A stretch of 44,456 nt of DNA from Acetobacteraceae bacterium (lineage in GTDB: Bacteria; Pseudomonadota; Alphaproteobacteria; Acetobacterales; Acetobacteraceae): the NCBI GenBank assembly GCA_025354865.1, contig JANXMB010000139.1, forward strand, positions 1 through 44,456. Direction: 5' to 3'. Under the pieces are notes generated by a model, which had not been told where the DNA came from, ran no database searches, and saw only the letters and a program-made list of their open reading frames with translations. This document shows positions 27,215 through 37,072 of this stretch, one piece after another. Numbering within the stretch: position 1 is the stretch's first letter; every line of letters starts with the position of its first letter. Both the position numbers and the translations under genes were made by a program.

Positions 27215-28114
27215 CGCCGCATCGGGCAGTCCCCGAGCAACCTCGATCACCGCGAGCATCGCTTGACCGGTTTTGCCCTCGGCGAAGCCTTTGCTGATGC
27301 CACGCGCACGGCCGAGTTCGTCCGCATTGCTCGGCGTCGTCGCTGCGATCTCCAGCAGCGCTTCGTCCTTGACCAGACGCTGACGCGGGATGTTGACGCG
27401 CTGCGCCTCCCGCTCCCGCCAAGCCGCGAGGGCCTGCAATTGCGACAGGAACCGCCGGTTGTTGGATCGCGGCCGCAGCCGTTCGAACGCAGTTTCCGGA
27501 TCGACGCGGTAGGTGGACGGCTCGTGCAGGACGGCCATTTCCTCCTGCACCCAATCCAGCCGCTTATCGGCGTCGAGGCGAGCGCAAAGCGCTTCGTAGA
27601 CATCGCGGAGATGGGTGACGTCGGCGGCAGCATAGGCGATCTGGGCGGCGGACAGCGGACGCACCGCCCAATCGCTGAAGCGGTGGGTCTTATCGATGGC
27701 GCCGCCGGTCAGGCCGGAGACCAAGGCTTCGTAGCCGACCTGATCGCCGAAGCCGGCCACCATGGCAGCGACCTGGGTATCGAACATGGGGCGGGGCACA
27801 TCGCCGAACTTCAGAACGAAGATCTCGATATCCTGGCGGGCGGCGTGGAAGACCTTGGTGACCGCCGTATCGGCGAACAGCGCCTGCAACGGCGCCAGAT
27901 CGAGGCCGGGTGCCAGCGCGTCGATCACGGCGGTTTCGTACGCCCCGCCAAGCTGCACGACGCAAAGCTCCGGCCAGTAGGTGCGTTCCCGCATGAATTC
28001 GGTATCGACCGCGACATAGGTTTCCAGTCGCAGGCGCTGGCACAAGGCGGCCAGGGTTTCGGTATCGACGATCAGGTCGGGGGGATAGTGACCGGGGCGG
28101 GGCGAAGGAGGCAT
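26927..28114 (-). CDS. rnd: Ribonuclease D
   Basis: 3'-5' exoribonuclease of 395 residues that trims tRNA and other small RNA ends. DEDDy residues are visible: Asp37 and Glu39 in [13 protein letters not shown], Asp95 in [11 protein letters not shown], and Tyr161 with Asp165 in YAAADVTHL. An HRDC domain follows near residues 220-300 ([20 protein letters not shown]). The start ATG at 28114 gives a typical length. It is divergent from aspS, with 110 bases between starts, a very common neighbourhood in alphaproteobacteria. The 3' end is overlapped by an uncertain plus-strand frame. Confidence 0.96.
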   Translation of the reverse strand: MPPSPRPGHYPPDLIVDTETLAALCQRLRLETYVAVDTEFMRERTYWPELCVVQLGGAYETAVIDALAPGLDLAPLQALFADTAVTKVFHAARQDIEIFVLKFGDVPRPMFDTQVAAMVAGFGDQVGYEALVSGLTGGAIDKTHRFSDWAVRPLSAAQIAYAAADVTHLRDVYEALCARLDADKRLDWVQEEMAVLHEPSTYRVDPETAFERLRPRSNNRRFLSQLQALAAWREREAQRVNIPRQRLVKDEALLEIAATTPSNADELGRARGISKGFAEGKTGQAMLAVIEVARGLPDAALPQPPVARDTPRPSAALVSLLKVLLAAKCEQHRVAPKLVANSEDIDRLAAEDSPDIAVMHGWRFDVFGADAQALKRGEIALGVDGRRIKAIPIGR

Positions 28115-28224
28115 GCGCCGTTTCTACCGTATGTCCGCCGAACGCGATAGGATGCGACTTGACTTGCTCAACCCGCCGGGGCTTGTGTCCCGGCCCACTC
28201 CGAATGCCAGGACATAGACCCACG

Positions 28225-30021
28225 ATGCACGCCTATCGCACCCACACCTGCGCCGCGCTGCGCGCCGCCGATGCCGGCCAGCCCGCCCGACTGTCCGGCT
28301 GGGTGCATGCCAAGCGCGACCACGGCGGACTGCTGTTCATCGACCTGCGCGATCACTACGGCATCGCCCAATGCGTGTTCGCCGCCGGGTCCCCCGCCTT
28401 CGCGGCCATCGACAGCGTGCGCGTCGAAAGCGTGATCACCGTCACCGGCACCGTCGTCATGCGGGAACCCGGCACCGTGAACCCCCGGCTGCCCACCGGG
28501 GAGATCGAACTGAAAGTCGCCGATCTGGTCGTGCAATCGCACGCCGAGGTGCTGCCGATGCAGGTTGCCGGCGACGAGAAATTCCCCGAAGACATCCGCC
28601 TGCGCAACCGCTTCATCGACCTGCGCCGCGACAAGGTGCACCGAAACATGGTGCTGCGGTCCAATGTCATCACGTCCATCCGGCGGCGGATGATCGAGTC
28701 CGGGTTCATGGAATACCAAACCCCGATCCTGACCGCATCGTCCCCCGAAGGCGCCCGCGACTTCCTGGTGCCCGCACGCAACCATCCCGGCAAATTCTAC
28801 GCCCTGCCGCAGGCGCCGCAGCAGTTCAAGCAGTTGCTGATGGTCGCCGGCTTCGATCGCTACTTCCAGATCGCGCCGTGCTTCCGCGACGAAGCGTCCC
28901 GCGCCGACCGGTCCCCAGGCGAGTTCTACCAGCTCGATTTCGAAATGAGCTACGTCACCCAGGAAGACGTGTTCAACACCATCGAACCCGTCATCGCCGG
29001 TGTGTTCGAGGAATTTGCCGAAGGTCGCGGCGTGTCCAAGCCGCCCTTCGTGCGCATTCCTTACGACCGCTCGATGCTGGAATTCGGCTCCGACAAGCCC
29101 GACCTGCGCAACCCGCTGCGCATCGCCGACGTCACCGAACATTTTGCCGGGTCAGGCTTCGGGCTGTTCGCCCGCATCGCCGCGTCCGGCGGCATCGTCC
29201 GCGCCATCCCGGCCCCCGGCGCAGCCACCCAACCGCGCAGCTTCTTCGATAAGTTGAACGACTGGGCCAAGGCCGAGGGTGCCGGCGGCCTGGGCTACAT
29301 CGTCTACGACGCCGACGGCGCCAAAGGCCCGATCGCTCGCAACCTCGAACCCGACCGCGCCGAAGCGATCCGGGTCGCCGCCGGCCTGAAACCTGGCGAT
29401 GCCGTGTTCTTCGCCGCCGGGAACAAGGACACCGCGCCCAAATTCGCCGGGCAGGTGCGCACCCGCCTGGGCGAGGACCTCGGCCTGATCGCCGCCGGAG
29501 ATTTCCGCTTCTGCTGGGTCACCGATTTCCCGATGTTCGAGTTGAACGAGGACACCGGCCTGATCGATTTCAGCCACAACCCCTTCAGCATGCCGCAGGG
29601 GGAGCTGGAAGCGCTGAACACCCAGGATCCGCTGACCATCAAGGCCTACCAGTACGACATCGTCTGCAACGGCATCGAACTGTCGTCCGGCGCCATCCGC
29701 AACCACCGCCCCGACATCATGATCCGCGCCTTCGAGATCGCCGGCTACTCCGCCGCCGACGTCGAGGCTCGGTTTGGCGGCATGCTGAACGCCTTCCGCT
29801 ACGGCGCCCCGCCGCATGGCGGTTCCGCCCCCGGCATCGATCGCATCGTGATGCTGCTGGCCGATGAGCCGAACATCCGCGAGGTCATCCTGTTCCCGCT
29901 CAATCAAGGCGGCGAAGACCTCCTGATGGGTGCCCCCGCCGAGGTCACCGCCGCTCGGCTCAAGGAACTGTCGCTGAAAATCGACATTCCGCCGCCCCGG
30001 CCGCGTGCAACCGGGGGTTAA
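28225..30021 (+). CDS. aspS: Aspartyl-tRNA synthetase (probably non-discriminating, AspRS/AsnRS type)
   Basis: Class II synthetase of 598 residues. The anticodon-binding OB domain begins [21 protein letters not shown]. Motif 2 is in [20 protein letters not shown], followed by QLDFEMSY, and motif 3 is [14 protein letters not shown]. His33 (in RDHGG) and Gly83 (in REPGTVN) match the His31/Gly81 pair known for the Pseudomonas non-discriminating enzyme, where the discriminating E. coli enzyme has Leu and Lys. It therefore probably charges tRNA-Asn with Asp for amidation by GatCAB. The ATG at 28225 is chosen because [10 protein letters not shown] begins the OB domain correctly; the frame starts at 28159. 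Confidence 0.97.
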   Translation: MHAYRTHTCAALRAADAGQPARLSGWVHAKRDHGGLLFIDLRDHYGIAQCVFAAGSPAFAAIDSVRVESVITVTGTVVMREPGTVNPRLPTGEIELKVADLVVQSHAEVLPMQVAGDEKFPEDIRLRNRFIDLRRDKVHRNMVLRSNVITSIRRRMIESGFMEYQTPILTASSPEGARDFLVPARNHPGKFYALPQAPQQFKQLLMVAGFDRYFQIAPCFRDEASRADRSPGEFYQLDFEMSYVTQEDVFNTIEPVIAGVFEEFAEGRGVSKPPFVRIPYDRSMLEFGSDKPDLRNPLRIADVTEHFAGSGFGLFARIAASGGIVRAIPAPGAATQPRSFFDKLNDWAKAEGAGGLGYIVYDADGAKGPIARNLEPDRAEAIRVAAGLKPGDAVFFAAGNKDTAPKFAGQVRTRLGEDLGLIAAGDFRFCWVTDFPMFELNEDTGLIDFSHNPFSMPQGELEALNTQDPLTIKAYQYDIVCNGIELSSGAIRNHRPDIMIRAFEIAGYSAADVEARFGGMLNAFRYGAPPHGGSAPGIDRIVMLLADEPNIREVILFPLNQGGEDLLMGAPAEVTAARLKELSLKIDIPPPRPRATGG

Positions 30022-30108
30022 TCTGCTTTGAAAGCTGGCATAGCGCCGGGCGCGTCCCTATCTTCGCAAGTGGCGCCGCGGTTCGCGTGCGCCCCATGGA
30101 GTCCGAAG

Positions 30109-30966
30109 ATGCGCCTGTACGCCGCGCTGATGACGCTGACGATGCTCGCCCCGGTCGTGATTCCGGTCTGCGCCCCGGTCGTGGCGTGGGCCGCAAACGC
30201 CCCTGCCAAGACCGCCGAGCCGCTGGGTGCGCAATTGTTGGCGCATCGGGCGCTGTATGCGCTGACGTTCGATCCCAGGGCCTCGAAAACGGACCAGGGC
30301 GGCAGCGACATCGTCGGCGCTCGGGGCACCATGGGCTACGAGGTGATCGACGCCTGCGACGGCTGGGCGGTGCGACAGAAATTGCAGATGACCCTGACCA
30401 ACTCCGATGGGCAGGATGTCCGCATGGCGTCGGACTATGCGACTTGGGAATCGAAGGACGGGCTGAAGTTCCGCTTCCACATGACCCAGATGACCGACAA
30501 CCAGATCACCAGCCAGACCGAGGGCGAGGCGAGCCTGACGGCCGTCGGTGGCCTCGGGGAGGCGCATTATCTGCGCCCGAGGGAGCAGACCAAGGCGTTG
30601 CCGGCCGGCACCTATTTCCCCACGGCGCATACCGCGACGATCCTGGAAGCGGCGCGGGCGGGGAAGAAGTTCCTGGCGGTGCCGCTGTTCGATGGAACCG
30701 ACGAAGCGGGCACCGAGGATAGCTCGATCGCCATCGTCGATTGGAAGCCGCCCTACCGGACCGACTACCCGGCCCTGACCGCCCTGCGCAGCACCCGGGT
30801 GCGGCTGGCGTTCTTCGATCGGGCACCGGGCACCACGACCCCGACCTATCAGGTTGGGATGCGGTATTGGGAAAACGGCGTGGCGGACGACATGCAGATG
30901 GATTTCGGCGATTTCGTCATGGACGCGAAAATGACCGAGTTCGCCGCGCAGCCGAAACGATGCTGA
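30109..30966 (+). CDS. EipB family periplasmic protein (DUF1849)
   Basis: Secreted protein of 285 residues. The N-terminal 28 residues are a signal peptide with cleavage near AWA. The mature part opens LGAQLLAHRALYALTFD, the DUF1849/EipB start, and continues with ARGTMGYEVIDACDGWAVRQ and YWENGVADDMQMDFGDFVMDAKM. Cys83 and the C-terminal Cys285 fit the conserved disulfide of Brucella EipB. EipB contributes to cell-envelope integrity in alphaproteobacteria. The ATG at 30109 is preferred; an earlier in-frame start at 30028 would place 27 polar residues before the signal. It is followed 46 bases later by a DUF302 gene. Confidence 0.92.
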   Translation: MRLYAALMTLTMLAPVVIPVCAPVVAWAANAPAKTAEPLGAQLLAHRALYALTFDPRASKTDQGGSDIVGARGTMGYEVIDACDGWAVRQKLQMTLTNSDGQDVRMASDYATWESKDGLKFRFHMTQMTDNQITSQTEGEASLTAVGGLGEAHYLRPREQTKALPAGTYFPTAHTATILEAARAGKKFLAVPLFDGTDEAGTEDSSIAIVDWKPPYRTDYPALTALRSTRVRLAFFDRAPGTTTPTYQVGMRYWENGVADDMQMDFGDFVMDAKMTEFAAQPKRC

Positions 30967-31012
30967 CACCCGATCGGGACCGAACGGAGGCATCCGACGG
31001 GTGGGGCGGGGC

Positions 31013-31498
31013 ATGATCCGCCGCTTTATCCTCGTCGTGCTGGCAATCGGCGCGCTGTGCCTGCCAACCCCGTCCGAGGCGGCTCAGGATGGGTTGGTCA
31101 CACGAACCAGCAATAATTCCGTGCCAGTCACGGTTTCGCGGTTCGGCGATGCCGTCCGAGCCGCAGGTTGGGTGGTTTTCGCGCAGATCGATCACGCCGC
31201 CGCCGCGCAAGCCGCTGGGCTGTCGCTGCCGCCCCGGACCGTTCTGTTGTTCGGCAATCCGGTTGCGGGCACCCCGGCCATGGCCGCGCATCCAACCCTG
31301 GCCATCGATCTGCCGATGCGGGTTCTGGTATGGGCGGACGAACGGGGCCGAACCTTCGTCACCCGCAGCACGGGGGAGGACATCGGCATCCGGGTTTTCG
31401 CCCGCCACGGCATCGCAATCCCGCCCGACGCCGACCGCCGCACCGACTCCATCATCGAAGGCTTCGTCCGTTCGGCAGTCGAAAAATCTCTACCGTAA
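31013..31498 (+). CDS. DUF302 domain protein with signal peptide
   Basis: Protein of 161 residues. Residues 1-23 (IRRFILVVLAIGALCLPTPSE) are a signal peptide. The rest fits DUF302: TVSRFGDAVRAAGWVVFAQI, then PPRTVLLFGNPVAGTPAMA and LAIDLPMRVLVWADERGRTF. DUF302 proteins are small and of unknown role, and this one should be periplasmic. The ATG at 31013 is chosen; a GTG at 31001 is also possible. The last nine bases overlap the 3' end of dinB on the other strand. It follows the EipB-like gene and may share its transcript. Confidence 0.85.
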   Translation: MIRRFILVVLAIGALCLPTPSEAAQDGLVTRTSNNSVPVTVSRFGDAVRAAGWVVFAQIDHAAAAQAAGLSLPPRTVLLFGNPVAGTPAMAAHPTLAIDLPMRVLVWADERGRTFVTRSTGEDIGIRVFARHGIAIPPDADRRTDSIIEGFVRSAVEKSLP

Positions 31499-32749
31499 CG
31501 ACCGCCCCTTGCCGATAGCACCTGTACCGAAACGGTCCCTGAGGGTATCGATCGCCGCCTGGGCCGCCGCCAGTCGGGGCGTCTCGGTGTCGGCCAGATC
31601 GCCGCGATCCGCCTCCGATCGCGCAACGAGCGGGCTGGCCCCGATACCGATCAGGCGGAAGGCGGTGCCGGTTGCCTCCCGGATCAGCAGGGTGCGGGCG
31701 AGGCCGAACAGGCGATCCGGCAGGACGGTGGGCGATGGCAGCCTTGCGTTGCGGGTGCGGGCCACGAAGCCGGACGTCTTCAATTTCAACACCACCCCGC
31801 CCGCCGCCAGATCGCTTTCCTTCAGCCTCCGAGCGAGCTTTTCCGATAGGCGCCACAGATGTCGTTCCAGGTCTGCCACGGTCGAGAGATCGGTGTCGAA
31901 GGTCGTTTCGGCACTGACCGATTTGGTTTCGCGGGTCGGATCGACCCGACGGGAATCCTCCCCCCGGGCACGCCGCACCAGCGCCGGCCCGTCGTCGCCG
32001 AGGCGTCGGAAGGCATCCCGTTCCGATAACGATTGGAGGTGGCCGAGCCGGGTCAGCCCCAGCGTTTCCAGCTTACGGGCCAGGGCGGGGCCGATGCCCG
32101 GTAGCAACCGCACCGGTTCGGGGGCGAGCAGTCCGGCGGCCTCGGCCGCGCCGATGACGGCGAACCCGCGCGGTTTGTCCCGCCCGGCGGCGATTTTGGC
32201 CAGCAGCCGATTGGGAGCCAAACCGACCGAGATGGTCACCCCGACCTGCCGTTCCACCGCCAGGGCGAAGCGGGCCAGCACCGAGGCAGCGGGCGCGCCG
32301 TGCAGTGCCTCGGTCCCGCTCAGGTCCAGCACGGCTTCGTCGATCGAGAGCGGCTGGACGAGGGGGGTCATTTCTTCCATCAGCGCCCGTATCTGGCGGG
32401 AGGCGGCGGTGTATTTGGCGAAATCGGGCTTGATGACGACCGCGTCCGGGCAGGCCTGCAACGCCTTGAACATCGGCATTGCGCTGCGCACCCCGTAGAT
32501 TCGGGCAATGTAGCACGATGCCGAAACGACCCCGCGGGTGCCGCCGCCGACGATCACCGGTTTCGATGCCAATTCGGGCCGATCCCGTTTCTCCACGCTG
32601 GCGTAGAAGGCATCGCAATCGACATGGGCGATGGTCAGGGCCAGCAGTTCGGGATGGCCCACGATCCGATGCCCGCCGCAACCGGGACAGCCCGACGCCG
32701 GGAACGCCGCCGCGTCGGTCAGCAGACAGTCGCGGCAGAGCGTGGGCAC
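31490..32749 (-). CDS. dinB: DNA polymerase IV with N-terminal cysteine cluster
   Basis: Y-family translesion polymerase of 419 residues. Residues 1-34 form a zinc-ribbon-like cluster, CRDC at Cys5/Cys8 and CPGC at Cys21/Cys24. The catalytic palm then opens [20 protein letters not shown], with metal-binding Asp44. SIDEAVLDL supplies the further acidic pair. The helix-hairpin-helix segment is [19 protein letters not shown], and the little-finger domain follows. The GTG at 32749 begins exactly at the cysteine cluster and has GGGGTGAG upstream. It starts one base after the ROK gene stop, so the two are co-translated. The 3' end overlaps the DUF302 gene by nine bases. Confidence 0.93.
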   Translation of the reverse strand: MPTLCRDCLLTDAAAFPASGCPGCGGHRIVGHPELLALTIAHVDCDAFYASVEKRDRPELASKPVIVGGGTRGVVSASCYIARIYGVRSAMPMFKALQACPDAVVIKPDFAKYTAASRQIRALMEEMTPLVQPLSIDEAVLDLSGTEALHGAPAASVLARFALAVERQVGVTISVGLAPNRLLAKIAAGRDKPRGFAVIGAAEAAGLLAPEPVRLLPGIGPALARKLETLGLTRLGHLQSLSERDAFRRLGDDGPALVRRARGEDSRRVDPTRETKSVSAETTFDTDLSTVADLERHLWRLSEKLARRLKESDLAAGGVVLKLKTSGFVARTRNARLPSPTVLPDRLFGLARTLLIREATGTAFRLIGIGASPLVARSEADRGDLADTETPRLAAAQAAIDTLRDRFGTGAIGKGRSLR

Positions 32750-32750
32750 C

Positions 32751-33650
32751 TCACCCCGCCGGCCAGAGCCACGCAGCCCCGCGCACCCCCGACGAATCCC
32801 CATGCCGGTTCTGCACGATCCGTGTCGTAACCGCATCGGAGAACACGTAGCGCATCAGCCGGGCGGGCACCTCGGTATAGAGATGTTCCATGTTCGACAG
32901 TCCGCCGCCCAGGACGATGGCGTCGGGGTCGAGGATATCGATCACCTGGGTCAGGCCGCGAGCCAGCCGATCGACGTGCCGATCCAACGCTTGTTGCGCC
33001 TTGCTGTCCCCGGCCGCAGCGCGAGCCGGGAGGCCGGATGCGTCGTGGGCGTCGGGGCCGTCGCAATCCCGCGCGAGGGAGGGGCCGGCGACGTAGGTTT
33101 CCATGCAGCCCCAGCGGCCGCACCAGCAGGGAACGCCGGGTATCTCGTCCAGGCGCGGCCAGGGCAGCGGGATGTGACCCCATTCGCCAGCCACCCGGTT
33201 GGGGCCGCGGTGCACCCGCCCATCGACGACGATCCCGCCGCCGCAGCCGGTGCCCAGGATGACGCCGAACACCACGCCGAAGCCGGCGCCGGCGCCGTCG
33301 GTCGCCTCCGACAGGGCGAAGCAGTTGGCATCGTTTTCCACCCGGATCTCGCGTCCCAGCAAGGCACCGAGGTCGGTGTCGAGCGTATGGCCGTTCAGGG
33401 CGATCGAGTTGGCGTTCTTCACCCGCCCGGTCGTCGGCGCGATCACGCCGGGGATGCCGATCCCGACGGTGGCCGCGACGCCGAGCTGCGTCTCGGCCTG
33501 GGTCACCAGACCGGCGAGGGCCTCCAGCGTCTCCCGATAGCCGTGCGGCGTCGGGACGCGATGGCGCAGGCTCTCCCGACCATCGGGGTCGAGGACGGCA
33601 ATCTCGATCTTGGTGCCGCCGAGATCGATGCCAATGCGGTGATGTGTCAT
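32751..33650 (-). CDS. ROK family sugar kinase
   Basis: Sugar kinase of 299 residues; members phosphorylate fructose, glucose or N-acetyl sugars. The ATP-binding phosphate-1 motif is [37 protein letters not shown] holds the sugar-binding and catalytic Asn-Asp. The zinc motif is [18 protein letters not shown]. The 299 residues and CxCGxxGCxE context fit a fructokinase or N-acetylglucosamine kinase-like member, but the substrate is uncertain. The ATG at 33650 has an upstream GGAGA-like site (TCTCCCGCC on the plus strand). The dinB start follows its stop directly; the divergent neighbour is rpmJ. Confidence 0.92.
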   Translation of the reverse strand: MTHHRIGIDLGGTKIEIAVLDPDGRESLRHRVPTPHGYRETLEALAGLVTQAETQLGVAATVGIGIPGVIAPTTGRVKNANSIALNGHTLDTDLGALLGREIRVENDANCFALSEATDGAGAGFGVVFGVILGTGCGGGIVVDGRVHRGPNRVAGEWGHIPLPWPRLDEIPGVPCWCGRWGCMETYVAGPSLARDCDGPDAHDASGLPARAAAGDSKAQQALDRHVDRLARGLTQVIDILDPDAIVLGGGLSNMEHLYTEVPARLMRYVFSDAVTTRIVQNRHGDSSGVRGAAWLWPAG

Positions 33651-33690
33651 GGCGGGAGAATGCCGGGATCGGCGCGTTCCGGCAATTCGC

Positions 33691-33719
33691 TTGACTCCGG
33701 TCGCCGCACCCCCTATCCA
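33691..33719 (+). promoter_or_regulatory. Sigma-70 type promoter of rpmJ
   Basis: TTGACT at 33691-33696 and TATCCA at 33714-33719 are separated by 17 bases, a near-consensus arrangement. The expected transcript start is about 27 bases before the rpmJ ATG at 33753. It lies in the 102-base gap shared with the divergent ROK kinase. Confidence 0.65.
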
Positions 33720-33752
33720 CCCGCCTCCGTTTGCCTGGATGAAGTGTGTATC

Positions 33753-33878
33753 ATGCGAGTGAGAAACAGCCTGAAGTCGGCCAAAGTGCGCGACAAGAAC
33801 TGCCGCGTGGTGCGCCGCCGTGGCCGCGTCTACGTGATCAATAAGAAGAACCCCCGGATGAAGTGCCGCCAGGGCTAA
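33753..33878 (+). CDS. rpmJ: Ribosomal protein bL36
   Basis: Small basic protein of the large ribosomal subunit, 41 residues: [20 protein letters not shown] leads into [21 protein letters not shown]. It follows the alphaproteobacterial bL36 pattern with residual Cys17 and Cys38 and does not carry the full four-ligand zinc set. It is a free-standing gene with its own promoter, as usual outside the spc operon in this class. Its TAA stop overlaps the stop of the dehydrogenase on the other strand (CTAA, 33875-33878). Confidence 0.97.
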   Translation: MRVRNSLKSAKVRDKNCRVVRRRGRVYVINKKNPRMKCRQG

Positions 33879-34894
33879 AGCCCCGGCTCGATCAGCACTT
33901 TCGCGTGGGTGCCCGGTCGTCGCAGCTTCTCGAACGTTTCCGGTACTGAATACAGGCCGATGGTCCCCGTGATCATCGGTCCTGCGTCTATTTGTCCAGA
34001 TGCCAGCATGTCGAGCACCATGGCAAACTCCTCCCGGGTGTAGCCGAGCACGAACTGCACCAGCAGTTCCTTGCGGATGGCGACGCGCGGCAGGATCCGG
34101 TCCTCCACCCGGCAGACCCCGACAACGACGATGCGCCCGTGCAATGGCGCGATCCGCATGCATTGGGCCAGCACGCCCGGCACGCCCACGCACTCAAACA
34201 CCGCATCCGGGGCAAACACCGCATCCGGGGCCGACGCCGCGTCGGCCGACTCGACCACGATCGCCCCCAGTTTCTCCGCCAGTGCCCGCCGCCCCGCCCC
34301 CGGCTCCGCCACCACAACTTCCCGCGCCCCCGCTGCTCGGGCGAACAAAACGACCGCCAGACCGATCGGGCCGGCACCGACCACAAGCACGCGGGCACCC
34401 AGCAACGAACCGGCCTTGCGGACCGCGTGCAGGCCGACCGCGAGGGGTTCCGTCAGCGCCGCCAGCTTCAGGTCCAACCCGTCCGGCACCTTCAGCGCGT
34501 GGTGCGCCGGCATGGCCAAGTATTCGGCATAGGCCCCCGGCTCCGACGCGGTCAGGCCGATGATCCGGTTACGCGGGCAATGGATGCCCAGCCGATCCCG
34601 GCAGCCGGTGCCGGACGGGCGGCAATCCTCGCACTCCCGCAAAGGCAACCCGATGACCCGATCGCCGGGCGCGAACAGCGGCGACGCCGATTGGGTCACC
34701 ACGCCGGCATACTCGTGCCCCAGGACGGTGCCGGATTCCAACGGCGTGGGGGACGGTTCCGTGGCATGCAGATCGGACCCGCAAATGCCGCAATAGGCGA
34801 CCTTCAGGACGATATCGCCGGGCTGGGCGACCGGGGTTTGGCGGTCTTCGATGGCGAGGGGCTGGCCCTCGGACTTGAACACGATGGCACGCAT
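33875..34894 (-). CDS. Zinc-binding medium-chain alcohol dehydrogenase
   Basis: MDR dehydrogenase of 339 residues. The catalytic zinc site is in [11 protein letters not shown] and GHEYAG (His60, Glu61). Four cysteines at 88, 91, 98 and 106 form the structural zinc lobe. [15 protein letters not shown] is the NAD(P)-binding Rossmann motif. The overall pattern resembles sorbitol/threonine dehydrogenases. An 18-base unit is duplicated in tandem (34195-34230), doubling APDAVF just before ECVGVPG. The ATG at 34894 begins [10 protein letters not shown]. The gene follows the sulfotransferase by 11 bases and is the last of the minus-strand run. The substrate is unknown. Confidence 0.93.
   Translation of the reverse strand: MRAIVFKSEGQPLAIEDRQTPVAQPGDIVLKVAYCGICGSDLHATEPSPTPLESGTVLGHEYAGVVTQSASPLFAPGDRVIGLPLRECEDCRPSGTGCRDRLGIHCPRNRIIGLTASEPGAYAEYLAMPAHHALKVPDGLDLKLAALTEPLAVGLHAVRKAGSLLGARVLVVGAGPIGLAVVLFARAAGAREVVVAEPGAGRRALAEKLGAIVVESADAASAPDAVFAPDAVFECVGVPGVLAQCMRIAPLHGRIVVVGVCRVEDRILPRVAIRKELLVQFVLGYTREEFAMVLDMLASGQIDAGPMITGTIGLYSVPETFEKLRRPGTHAKVLIEPGL
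34195..34230. repeat. Tandem 18-bp duplication inside the zinc dehydrogenase
   Basis: CAAACACCGCATCCGGGG occurs twice in a row and keeps the frame, doubling six residues (PDAVFA). It lies between the Rossmann region and ECVGVPG, in a surface-loop-like position, so it may be tolerated. Exact start can shift by a base or two because of the repeat. Confidence 0.8.
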
Positions 34895-34905
34895 CTGGGG
34901 TTGTC

Positions 34906-35892
34906 CTATGCGATGGAGGCCTGGAAGGCCTGGTAAAGTGCCGTTGGCGGGGGCATCGGCGGGGCGCAGGGAATGTCGCGGACGAGCGGGACGAAGAACC
35001 CATCCGCCGGCCCGGGCGGCACGCGCGCGTCGCCGTACGACGCCCAGAGCCGCCGATGCAGCGCATCCAGCTCCGGCCGAGCATCGGCGAGCCGCACGGC
35101 CTGGACGGTGCGGCCGACGGCGGCCAGCAGCGCCGCCGCGCCGTGCCGGTGGCCCTCCCGCAGGAACCAATGCCGGATTGCAACACCCGGCGTGCCGCCG
35201 GCCGCGATGTGCATGGCATTGAGGGCGCGTACGACCTCGATTTCGGCGGGAAGCAACGATCGGTTGGGGCGGGAGCCCAGGACAGCGCCCGCTTGCGTAG
35301 CCGGCGTGCGCAGACGCGGCAGGAAGCTGGACAGGAAGTGTTCGGCGATATCCGTTCCGGTGTCAGTCAGAGCGCTGTACGACACGATCCGAATATTTTC
35401 GCGGCCGAACACGGTGGCGTAACGATCCAGGATGCGACCGGAGTCGATGAAGTCCAAGCCGCCGGGGTTCCTTGTCGCGGCGGTCAGGAACTGGGTCAGC
35501 GTCTCGGAAAATCCGTGCTTGATCCGCTCCTGCCAGACCGAGGGCAGGATCTCCGACCAGCGGCGGCTGTAGAACACGACACGGACCGCCGCATCGCCGA
35601 GAACGGTGCGTAGTTGCACCAGTTGCGATTCGTGCAGATAGCTCAAATCCTCAGCGGAGATCAGGACATCGTCGGCAGCGATGGCATCGAACGCGGTTTT
35701 CGGGTTCGCGACGTCGCCGGCATTCAGGGCCTCGTACAGCTTGACGTGGCCGGGCTGATCGTCGGATTGGGACCAGCCGGCGGGGAACGCGATCCCATCG
35801 GCCGCCAGCGCCGGGCGCAGCGCCTGGAAGACGCGCTGGAGGTAGGTTGTGCCGGTCTTATGCGGGCCGATATGCAGGACGACGCGGCGCAT
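34906..35892 (-). CDS. Sulfotransferase-like protein
   Basis: Protein of 328 residues with the PAPS-dependent sulfotransferase fold. The 5'-phosphosulfate-binding loop is LHIGPHKTGTTYLQRVFQAL. The likely 3'-phosphate-binding stretch is VRVVFYSRRWSEILPSVWQE, with Arg and Ser in the usual spacing. No signal peptide is seen, so it should be cytosolic. It sits between an SDR and the zinc dehydrogenase, 11 bases ahead of the latter, and downstream of glycosyltransferase genes on the same strand. This suggests sulfation of a sugar or small molecule, by position only. Other P-loop sugar-modifying proteins share the fold. Confidence 0.78.
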   Translation of the reverse strand: MRRVVLHIGPHKTGTTYLQRVFQALRPALAADGIAFPAGWSQSDDQPGHVKLYEALNAGDVANPKTAFDAIAADDVLISAEDLSYLHESQLVQLRTVLGDAAVRVVFYSRRWSEILPSVWQERIKHGFSETLTQFLTAATRNPGGLDFIDSGRILDRYATVFGRENIRIVSYSALTDTGTDIAEHFLSSFLPRLRTPATQAGAVLGSRPNRSLLPAEIEVVRALNAMHIAAGGTPGVAIRHWFLREGHRHGAAALLAAVGRTVQAVRLADARPELDALHRRLWASYGDARVPPGPADGFFVPLVRDIPCAPPMPPPTALYQAFQASIA

Positions 35893-35953
35893 CGATCAGG
35901 CACCGACCGGCGGCGTTGCCGATGCCCGCGCTCCGATCATCGATCCGATCCCG

Positions 35954-36739
35954 TTACATCGTATTCTGCATGTCTCCATCGACGCACATCGCCTGCCCGC
36001 TGATCGTGGTGCCGAAAGGGCTGGCCAGATACAGCGCCATGTTGGCGATATCCTGTTGGGTGACGAAACATTTCAGACTCGTCACGGCCACCGTCCGCTC
36101 GGTCATTTCGTTTTCCGAAATCCCAGCCGCCGCCGCTTTCGCCGCGATCACCGCCCTAATACGTGGTCCATCGACCGGGCCGGGCAGGATGGCGTTGACC
36201 CGGATGCCTTCGCCGCCCAATTCGATGGACAGCGACTTGGTAAAGCCGATCACGCCCCATTTCGCCGCCGCATAGGGCGCGCGCAAGGCGAACCCGAAAC
36301 GACCGGCGGCGGAACTGAGGTTGACGATCGCGCCGCCGCCGTTCGCCCGCAGCGCCGGGATGGCGCGCCGCGCGGTGTGGAACATGCTGGCCAGATCGAT
36401 TTGCAGGGTGGCGTCCAGATCCTCCGGCGTCACGTTTTCCACCGTCGCCGTCGGGCCGGCGATGCCAGCGTTGTTCACCAGCACATCCAGCCCACCCAGG
36501 TGTTTCACGGCGGCATCGACGAAGGCCTCGCACTCGGCCACGTTGCCGGCGTTGGCCCGAATACCGGGGTAGCCGCAGCGATCCAGCGCGGCTTGGTCCA
36601 CGTCGGATACGAACACCGCCGCCCCGCACGCGGCGAAACTATCGGCCATGACCTTGCCGATCCCGTTGGCGCCGGCGGAAATGGCGACCCGATAGCCGCC
36701 GAGGTCCACCGTCAACGGCGTGCGCGCACCTGAAATCAT
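35954..36739 (-). CDS. Short-chain dehydrogenase/reductase
   Basis: Classical SDR of 261 residues. The cofactor loop is AISAGANGIGKVMADSFA, with the GxxxGxG pattern. Asp-Val in VFVSDVDQAAL suggests NAD preference. NNAG is present in DVLVNNAGIAGP. The catalytic Ser is in NLSSAAGR and the Tyr and Lys in APYAAAKWGVIG. The C-terminal segment TTISGQAMCVDGDMQ is typical. It lies eight bases after the GYD gene and 61 bases before the sulfotransferase. The substrate is unknown. Confidence 0.93.
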   Translation of the reverse strand: MISGARTPLTVDLGGYRVAISAGANGIGKVMADSFAACGAAVFVSDVDQAALDRCGYPGIRANAGNVAECEAFVDAAVKHLGGLDVLVNNAGIAGPTATVENVTPEDLDATLQIDLASMFHTARRAIPALRANGGGAIVNLSSAAGRFGFALRAPYAAAKWGVIGFTKSLSIELGGEGIRVNAILPGPVDGPRIRAVIAAKAAAAGISENEMTERTVAVTSLKCFVTQQDIANMALYLASPFGTTISGQAMCVDGDMQNTM

Positions 36740-36747
36740 GGGGAACC

Positions 36748-37041
36748 CTATCTGAGCGAATTGACGATTTGCCGATAGGCTTCCTCGGGGAAGGCCTTCA
36801 GCGACGATGTTCGGACATAGCCGAGTTGACCGAGCATAAGGGAGAAGCGGGCGGCGACGGCATCGTCGGGGGCGTCGTAGATGCCGACCATGTCGTGCTG
36901 ACCCATGGTCATGTGGATCGATCGGAAGTGGCCCCCCATCTCGGCCAGCAGCTTTTTCGCGGAATCGACCCGCTTGGGGCCTTCGTCGATGGCTTTCAGG
37001 CCCTGGTCGGTCCAGTTCGCCAGCATGACATAGGTCGGCAT
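36748..37041 (-). CDS. GYD domain protein
   Basis: Small protein of 97 residues beginning MPTYVMLANWTDQGLKAI and containing MTMGQHDMVGIYDAPDD, where the family-defining Gly-Tyr-Asp is in VGIYDAP (G-I-Y-D). GYD-domain proteins are small dimeric ferredoxin-like-fold proteins of unclear function, often near redox genes. GAGGGTGG lies upstream of the ATG at 37041; the frame extends to 37083 without family character. It is followed eight bases later by the SDR. Confidence 0.85.
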   Translation of the reverse strand: MPTYVMLANWTDQGLKAIDEGPKRVDSAKKLLAEMGGHFRSIHMTMGQHDMVGIYDAPDDAVAARFSLMLGQLGYVRTSSLKAFPEEAYRQIVNSLR

Positions 37042-37072
37042 CGCATCCACCCTCGATTGGAGACAGGATGCA

